This document shows, piece after piece, positions 13,689 to 18,461 of a DNA stretch of 18,461 nucleotides. Both the position numbers and the translations under genes were made by a program. A model generated the notes under the pieces. The model saw only the letters and a program-made list of their open reading frames with translations, made no database searches and was not told the DNA's origin. Source of the DNA: an uncultured Mollicutes bacterium (lineage in GTDB: Bacteria > Bacillota_I > Bacilli_A > RFN20 > CAG-826); contig URQK01000026.1 of the NCBI GenBank assembly GCA_900549975.1, forward strand, positions 1-18,461, in the 5' to 3' direction. Numbering within the stretch: position 1 is the stretch's first letter; each line of letters begins with the position of its first letter.

Positions 13689-14978
13689 ATGGCTAATAAA
13701 ATTTTTAAAAATGAAAAATCTATATTTGGTAAACTAGAAAATTTATTTTGGACTTTATATAAAAAAGAATCGTTTCGCTTTTTAATTGCCGGCGGTCTTA
13801 ATACACTTATGGGCATGGTTGGCGCAATTTTGCTCCGATTAGTTTTTGATGCTTGCGGTTGGAATTCTAAAATTTCTTTTGATTTTTTAACATCTTTAGG
13901 ACTTGTAGATCCTAATATGGATATTCCTTATTTAATTGTGTTTGTTTGTTTATTACCAGTTGCCTATACTTTACAAGCCAAAATATCATTTCAAACTAAG
14001 TGGGAATGGCGCCGTTTAGCGGTTTATCCTTTAAGTTCAATTCCTAATTTTATTTGCCAAGAGTTATTTATTTGGTTGTTTGAAGTAGTGCTTCATGTTA
14101 ATTCTAGTGTTTCTTACATTTTGTCTCCTATATGTTCATTACCTATTATGTTCTTTATAATTAGATTTTTAGTAAAACCATTTAAAAAGAAAGCAAATTT
14201 ATCGAAAGTAACAACAATATTTTGTGATATTGATGGAACATTAATTGATAGTAATTCCAAACTAAATAAAGACACTATAAGCGCAGTTAAGCGTATTAAG
14301 GATAAATACCCATTCTACCTCATTAGCGGTCGTCATTTTGCTTGTATGTGCGAAATATATGATACTTTAGAACTTAACACACCAATAATATGTTGTAATG
14401 GCGCTTTAATTGCAACTAGAAACCAAAAAATAATAAATATTCAAGCAATGCCTACTTATATTGCAAAAGAAATTTTTAATGAATATAAAAATCAAAATTT
14501 ATCTTTAAGCATTTTTGCAGGATTTGAATGGTATGTAAATAATCGTAATGAATTAACACTTATTGAAGAAGGCCTTGTAAACTTTAAATCAACAATTATT
14601 AAAGATGACTCTTTAATCGATAATGTTATTAAAGTGATGCTTATTTCTTCAAAAGAAAATATTGATAGATTATATCCAATATTAAAAAGTAAATATAAAG
14701 AAGTGTTAGTAATGCGTAGTAAACCAACATTTATTGAAATATCCGCTAAAAAGGTGGATAAAGGAAACGCCATTAAATTTCTTAAAAAACAATATAATTT
14801 AAAATCACAAAACCTAATTGCGTTTGGTGATGGCATCATGGATGAAAGTATGTATAAAGAATGCGCAAATAATGTCGCTATGGGCAATGCAAGAGAAGAA
14901 ACTAAAAAGAAAGCAAATATTGTAACAAAAAGTAATGATGAATTAGGAGTAAAATACATCTTAGATGAATTAAAATAA
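13689..14978 (+). CDS. GtrA-like membrane domain fused to Cof-type HAD hydrolase
   Basis: A 429-residue two-domain protein. Residues ~28-165 are GtrA-like: FRFLIAGGLNTLMG opens the first of four hydrophobic segments, and an AKISFQTKW motif (97-104) matches the family's loop. GtrA proteins are thought to move polyprenyl-linked sugars across the membrane. Residues ~174-429 form a Cof/HAD-IIB hydrolase: CDIDGTLID (nucleophile Asp180, Asp182), LISGR (Ser213), a cap, Lys358 in VDKGNAI, and FGDGIMDESMY with Asp381 and Asp385. Motif IV normally reads GDxxND; here Met replaces Asn384. No break separates the halves, so this is a genuine fusion. The ATG at 13689 suits AGGTGAT at 13678-13684 better than 13674 or 13683. 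It may join lipid-linked sugar transport with a phosphatase step; the GT4 gene follows. Confidence 0.85.
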   Translation: MANKIFKNEKSIFGKLENLFWTLYKKESFRFLIAGGLNTLMGMVGAILLRLVFDACGWNSKISFDFLTSLGLVDPNMDIPYLIVFVCLLPVAYTLQAKISFQTKWEWRRLAVYPLSSIPNFICQELFIWLFEVVLHVNSSVSYILSPICSLPIMFFIIRFLVKPFKKKANLSKVTTIFCDIDGTLIDSNSKLNKDTISAVKRIKDKYPFYLISGRHFACMCEIYDTLELNTPIICCNGALIATRNQKIINIQAMPTYIAKEIFNEYKNQNLSLSIFAGFEWYVNNRNELTLIEEGLVNFKSTIIKDDSLIDNVIKVMLISSKENIDRLYPILKSKYKEVLVMRSKPTFIEISAKKVDKGNAIKFLKKQYNLKSQNLIAFGDGIMDESMYKECANNVAMGNAREETKKKANIVTKSNDELGVKYILDELK

Positions 14979-14995
14979 ACGCTAAATAATAATTA

Positions 14996-15004
14996 TGATA
15001 CTAT
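14996..15004 (+). promoter_or_regulatory. Weak extended -10 candidate before the GT4 gene
   Basis: TGATACTAT fits TG-N-TATAAT at four of six hexamer positions, 10 bases before AAGGAGG. No -35 is visible and there is no terminator after the GtrA-HAD gene, so the GT4 gene may simply be read from upstream. Confidence 0.25.
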
Positions 15005-15029
15005 ATTATTAATAAGGAGGATAGTTTAC

Positions 15030-16205
15030 ATGAATATTGGTATATTTACAGATACATTTCCTCCAGAGATAAATGGAGTAGCAACATCTTCTTATAATCT
15101 TGCTAATGCCCTAAATAGTCATGGGCATAATGTTTTTGTTATTTGCACAAATCCTTATTCTAAAAAATTAAGTTATAGTAATAGAACATTACGTATACCA
15201 GGATTAGAGCTAAAAAAATTATATTCTTATCGTATTGCTAATATTTATAATTCTCAAGCAATGAAAATAATAAGTAATATGAATTTAGATTTAATTCATG
15301 TTCAGACAGAAGCAAGTATTGGCTTATTAGGCCGTATAGCGGCTAAAAGAAGCAAAATACCATTAGTGTACACGTATCATACGATGTATGAAGACTATAC
15401 TTACTATGTTACTAAAGGTAATAGTATTTTTGATCATTTTGCCAAAAAAATAGTACGTTCATTTTCTCGTAATCTTGCAGAAAACACCACGGAATTTATA
15501 TCGCCAAGTACAAAAACTAAAGATATAATGCGTGATTATGGCGTTGATTCATATATAAATATCGTTCCAACAGGAATTGATTTTTCCAAATATAAAAAAG
15601 AAAATATTGATAATGAAAAACTAATTTCTTTATGTAAGCAATATAATTTAGAAAATAGTTATGTAATTTTATCACTTGGTCGAGTTGCTAAAGAAAAATC
15701 TATTGATATATGCATTAAAGGATTTAAACACCTTATTGATGAAGGAAATGTTAATGCTAAATTTTTAATCGTTGGCGATGGACCTGAATTAAATGAACTC
15801 AAGCAATTAGTGAATAACCTAGCATTAGATAAGTATGTGGTATTTGTTGGTTCGGTTATTGCTAATGAAGTTCCTTTTTATTATCATCTTGCTGATTTAT
15901 TTGTATCAGCTTCAATAACGGAAACACAAGGTTTAACGTTTATGGAAGCAATGGCTTCAAATGTTCCAATACTTGCACGCTTTGATGAAAATTTAGTGGA
16001 TGTAGTTATTGATAATGAGACAGGCTTCTACTTTATCGACGAATTTGGTTTTGCTGATAAAGTAAAAAACATAATGCAAATAGATAATAAACAAAAGGAA
16101 AGAATTTTAACTAATGCAATAGCGATTTGTAGTCGTTATTCCATAGATAAGTTTTATGATAATATTATGGAGGTATATACTCGTGCCCTTAGAAAATACT
16201 GGTAA
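15030..16205 (+). CDS. GT4 glycosyltransferase, probable diacylglycerol glucosyltransferase type
   Basis: A 391-residue GT-B enzyme. The N-terminal domain starts MNIGIFTDTFPPEINGVATS, the glycine-rich acceptor-side motif of GT4, and carries HVQTEASIGLLGR and YTYHTMYEDYTYYV (114-127), which are typical of the diacylglycerol glycosyltransferases of Acholeplasma, Streptococcus and relatives. The C-terminal domain has LSLGRVAKEKSID (214-226), VGDGPEL and the E-x7-E nucleotide-sugar motif at Glu298/Glu306 in ETQGLTFMEAMASNVP. It most likely transfers glucose to diacylglycerol on the inner face of the membrane to make glycolipid, an anchor for lipoteichoic acid in many Firmicutes. Donor and acceptor are inferred from family. 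AAGGAGG at 15014-15020 sets the start; the end overlaps recX. Confidence 0.88.
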   Translation: MNIGIFTDTFPPEINGVATSSYNLANALNSHGHNVFVICTNPYSKKLSYSNRTLRIPGLELKKLYSYRIANIYNSQAMKIISNMNLDLIHVQTEASIGLLGRIAAKRSKIPLVYTYHTMYEDYTYYVTKGNSIFDHFAKKIVRSFSRNLAENTTEFISPSTKTKDIMRDYGVDSYINIVPTGIDFSKYKKENIDNEKLISLCKQYNLENSYVILSLGRVAKEKSIDICIKGFKHLIDEGNVNAKFLIVGDGPELNELKQLVNNLALDKYVVFVGSVIANEVPFYYHLADLFVSASITETQGLTFMEAMASNVPILARFDENLVDVVIDNETGFYFIDEFGFADKVKNIMQIDNKQKERILTNAIAICSRYSIDKFYDNIMEVYTRALRKYW

Positions 16206-16980
16206 TGTAACAATTAAAGAAGTGAAAAGAACAAAAAAAGGTACATTTTTAATATTATCAAACGATCAAGAAATTGAGATTAATGATGATATCATTTTAG
16301 ATTTTTATTTGTTTAAAGATAAAGAATTAAGTGAATCGGTAATAAAAGAAATTAAAAAAAGTGCTAATATGCAAAATACCTTAAAGAAAGCATATGCCAT
16401 GTTAGGACGTGGAACTTATACCAAAAATGAAATTAAACGCAAATTGCTTCAAAAAAAATGTCCACCTACAGTGGTGGATCAAGTTATTGCTAAGTTATTA
16501 TCTCTTCATTATATTGATGATGATCTATATGTAGAAGAATATGTTAGTAACGCTAAAGAAAAGGGATTTGGACCAAATAAAATTAAATCTAATTTAATTG
16601 CAAAAGGTATTAGTGAGCAAAGACTAGCTAATATATCTTATAATGAAAAAGAAGAACTAGATGTTATAAAAAGAGAAATTCCTAAGTTAGAAAAAAAATA
16701 TGCTAATTATAATTACCAAAGTAAATTACAACATATTTATGATAAATTATTGTCTTTAGGTTTTAATAAAGAAATTATCCAAACTGCTTTATCTAATATT
16801 GAAGAAAAAAATGACGATAAAGAACTCTTAAAAAGAGATTTATTAAAAGCTAAAAATAAATATGCTAAAATAATAGATAAATACGAACGAAATAAAAGAA
16901 TAATATCTTATCTATATAAAAAAGGCTATAGTTATTATATAATAAGTGATGAGTTAAAGGATGATGAAAATGAAAATTAA
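16183..16980 (+). CDS. recX: RecX regulatory protein
   Basis: A 265-residue RecX, the long form found in Bacilli. RecX binds the groove of the RecA filament and modulates recombination. After an N-terminal beta-rich extension (~1-60) the helical repeats are clear: LGRGTYTKNEIKRKLLQKK, a VIAKLLSLHYIDDDLYVEEYV block and GFGPNKIKSNLIAKGIS, with degenerate further repeats to the end. I place the start at GTG 16183, nine bases past TGGAGGT (16168-16174), not ATG 16156, which precedes that site and would add nine residues. The gene therefore overlaps the last 23 bases of the GT4 gene and, at its other end, the first 11 bases of yhaM, so all three are probably translationally coupled. RecA is not in the window. 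Confidence 0.88.
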   Translation: MPLENTGNVTIKEVKRTKKGTFLILSNDQEIEINDDIILDFYLFKDKELSESVIKEIKKSANMQNTLKKAYAMLGRGTYTKNEIKRKLLQKKCPPTVVDQVIAKLLSLHYIDDDLYVEEYVSNAKEKGFGPNKIKSNLIAKGISEQRLANISYNEKEELDVIKREIPKLEKKYANYNYQSKLQHIYDKLLSLGFNKEIIQTALSNIEEKNDDKELLKRDLLKAKNKYAKIIDKYERNKRIISYLYKKGYSYYIISDELKDDENEN

Positions 16981-17926
16981 AAATTTAGTAGAAAACAAAG
17001 AAATAGATGGTATTTATTTAATAAGTAATGTTACTCAAGGTATTACTGGTACTGGAGCGGCATATTTAAATATTACTTTACAAGACGCTTCAGGAAGCAT
17101 TGAAGCAAAAAAATGGTCTGCCACCGCAGCAGATATCGAATTTTATAAAATTCGTAAAATTGCGCATATCAAGGGGATGGTAATTTCTCATAATGGAAAA
17201 TTACAAGTTAAAATTTTAAGTGAAGAAAATATTGATAACGAAACAATTGATATACAAGATTATGTGACTTCTTCTCCAATCCCTCAAGATGTCTTGATTA
17301 ATGAATTTAAAACATATCAAAATATGATTAAAAATAAAGATATTCGTGGATTAGTAGATGCTTTAATTAATAAATATTATAAAAGTTTTTTAGAACATCC
17401 TGCCGCTACGAAAAATCATCATGAATATTGTTCGGGCTTATTACAACATTCAGTGTATTGTGCCAAATTAAGTTTAGCTATTGCTAATACTTATGATAAT
17501 ATACCAGGAAGTTTACCAATTGATAAAGACATTTTAGTCGCAGGAGCATTACTTCATGATTTAGGAAAAATCAAAGAACTATCTGGGCCAATTATTGCTG
17601 AATACACAACTGAAGGCCGTTTACTAGGACATATTTCCATTATGAATGCTGAAATAAAAGAAATGGCGGACAAATTGAATATTGAAGGAGAAATACCGCT
17701 TTTATTAGAACATATGATTCTTTCCCATCATGGACAACATGAATTTGGTTCACCAGTATTACCAATGACAAAAGAAGCACTTATTTTAAGTATTGCTGAT
17801 AACATTGATGCAAAAATCAATATGTTAGATAAAGAATTAAGTAATGTAAGCGCAGGATCATTTACTAACAGGATATTCCCACTTGAAAATAGAAGTTTTT
17901 ATCGACCAAAAGCAAGTAAGCAATAA
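16970..17926 (+). CDS. yhaM: YhaM-type 3'-5' exoribonuclease (OB fold plus HD domain)
   Basis: A 318-residue protein, normal YhaM length. Residues ~12-85 are an OB-fold nucleic-acid-binding domain (GAAYLNITLQDASGSIEAKKW). Residues ~150-290 form the HD phosphohydrolase domain with the expected metal ligands: His160 in LLQHSVYCA, HDLGK (His196, Asp197), His221 in GHIS, the HH pair 253-254 in SHHGQHEFGSP, and Asp277 in ADNID. YhaM trims short RNA and DNA from the 3' end in Firmicutes. ATG 16970 is preferred to 16961 or 16964 because AAAGG at 16956-16960 then has correct spacing. It overlaps recX and is the last gene before a bidirectional terminator. Confidence 0.93.
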   Translation: MKIKNLVENKEIDGIYLISNVTQGITGTGAAYLNITLQDASGSIEAKKWSATAADIEFYKIRKIAHIKGMVISHNGKLQVKILSEENIDNETIDIQDYVTSSPIPQDVLINEFKTYQNMIKNKDIRGLVDALINKYYKSFLEHPAATKNHHEYCSGLLQHSVYCAKLSLAIANTYDNIPGSLPIDKDILVAGALLHDLGKIKELSGPIIAEYTTEGRLLGHISIMNAEIKEMADKLNIEGEIPLLLEHMILSHHGQHEFGSPVLPMTKEALILSIADNIDAKINMLDKELSNVSAGSFTNRIFPLENRSFYRPKASKQ

Positions 17927-17935
17927 TTTTGCGCA

Positions 17936-17971
17936 TAAAAAAAGTCTCGACATTGAGCCGAGATTTTTTTT
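17936..17971. terminator. Bidirectional terminator between convergent genes
   Basis: TCTCGAC (17945-17951) and GCCGAGA (17957-17963) form a stem with one A-C mismatch and a five-base loop, flanked by an A run on the left and T8 on the right. It therefore works as an intrinsic terminator on both strands, serving yhaM (+) and the HIT gene (-), which ends six bases away. Confidence 0.9.
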
Positions 17972-17976
17972 GTTCG

Positions 17977-18396
17977 TTATTTTAAGTCTTCTTTAATTGT
18001 ATTAGCAATGCTTGGTAATGACATTTGTTCAAGAAGTTTATTTTCTTTAAATTCAATAACAAGTCCATCACTATTTGCATATCTTGGTATAACATGAACG
18101 TGGAAATGCATGACGGTTTGACCCGCAGCGGGATAGCAATTAGTTAGAATGTTTACTCCTTTAGCATGCAAATTTCTAATAATTGATTGACCAATAGTTT
18201 GAGCAACATTCATGACCTTGTTCATTATATCTTTTGGTGTCGAAAGAAATGTGTCATAGTGTTCTTTCGGAACTACAAGTGTATGACCTTTAGTAGTTTG
18301 TGATATATCAAGAAACGCTAATACATCATCATCTTCATAAACTTTAACACAAGGAATTTCACCTTTGATTATTTTACAAAAAATACATTCGTCCAT
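17977..18396 (-). CDS. HIT family (HinT-like) nucleotide hydrolase
   Basis: A 139-residue HIT protein. It begins MDECIFCKIIKGEIP, the usual start with a CxxC pair (4, 7) that in Firmicute members joins His46 and a catalytic-region His in zinc binding. The histidine triad is HFHVHVIPR (His97, His99, His101). HinT proteins cleave nucleoside phosphoramidates and other adenylated substrates in the cytoplasm; the true substrate here is unknown. The start follows AGGAGG (18410-18405 on this strand) with 8-base spacing. It converges on yhaM; in Bacillus subtilis hit also lies near yhaM, so the neighbourhood looks ancestral. No promoter is visible between the gene and the window edge. Confidence 0.93.
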   Translation of the reverse strand: MDECIFCKIIKGEIPCVKVYEDDDVLAFLDISQTTKGHTLVVPKEHYDTFLSTPKDIMNKVMNVAQTIGQSIIRNLHAKGVNILTNCYPAAGQTVMHFHVHVIPRYANSDGLVIEFKENKLLEQMSLPSIANTIKEDLK

Positions 18397-18416
18397 ATTT
18401 AATTCCTCCTAGAAGA

Positions 18417-18458
18417 AAAGGAGACCAAATTAAGTCTCCTTTAATTTTTTTATTTTTT
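18417..18458. terminator. Hairpin with T tract upstream of the HIT gene
   Basis: AAAGGAGAC (18417-18425) and GTCTCCTTT (18434-18442) form a perfect nine-pair stem with an eight-base loop, followed on the plus strand by a T-rich run. Read on the minus strand it is followed by TTTTCTTCT and then the HIT ribosome binding site. It could terminate an upstream minus-strand gene beyond the edge, block plus-strand transcripts, or act as a leader element of the HIT mRNA. Confidence 0.6.
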
Positions 18459-18461
18459 AGC

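Noticed and set aside
14492..14959. A 155-codon open frame on the minus strand, hydrophobic in translation.
   Set aside because: It is fully antisense to the HAD domain, has no ribosome binding site or family match, and its hydrophobicity follows from reading the complement of a Lys/Asp/Glu-rich gene.
1..18461. CRISPR arrays, insertion sequences, prophage genes, tRNA or rRNA.
   Set aside because: No periodic direct repeats, transposase or phage motifs, or structured RNA signatures were seen on either strand.

Overview
The window is AT-rich, uses the standard genetic code (Trp only from TGG; all 15 visible stops are TAA except one TAG) and carries AGGAGG-type ribosome binding sites. The gene set (YhaM, RecX, LemA, HPK10/AgrC-type kinase, DUF4250, a glycolipid-type GT4) points to a low-GC Firmicute of the Bacilli/Erysipelotrichia kind, probably gut-associated and possibly close to the Acholeplasma-related lineages. 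That placement is inference from gene content only. No IS element, phage gene, CRISPR array, tRNA or rRNA was seen, and no gene-free stretch exceeds 300 bases.

Region 1 (1-9347) is the accessory part. The end of a LytTR-type response regulator is followed immediately by an AgrC-like GHKL sensor kinase. Directly after the kinase stop lies a 13-base direct repeat with a 21-base period, the geometry of a LytTR operator, ahead of a promoter with a good -10 and no recognisable -35. This promoter would drive a four-gene unit ending at a hairpin terminator: a 45-residue acidic protein, a secreted protein with two carbohydrate-binding-like beta-sandwich modules, a domain-swapped family 3 glycoside hydrolase with a membrane anchor at each end, and a lipoprotein with three Big_3-like Ig domains, Cys-pair knuckles and two more of the same beta-sandwich modules. 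My reading is a cell-surface glycan recognition and hydrolysis system switched by a peptide-sensing two-component system. The domain calls are fairly secure; the regulatory link and the substrate are inference.

Region 2 (9354-13648) holds a DUF4250 protein, then a membrane cassette of a DUF2207 protein, an unrecognised lipoprotein and LemA. The lipoprotein gene has a consensus TTGACA-N17-TATAAT promoter whose -10 sits in a 20-base perfect palindrome. A strong UUCG-loop terminator closes the cassette.

Region 3 (13662-18461) is housekeeping-like: a GtrA-like membrane domain fused to a Cof-type HAD phosphatase, then GT4 glycosyltransferase, recX and yhaM with recX and yhaM overlapping their upstream neighbours. 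A bidirectional terminator separates yhaM from a convergent HIT-family gene, whose leader contains two alternative hairpins, one covering its Shine-Dalgarno sequence.
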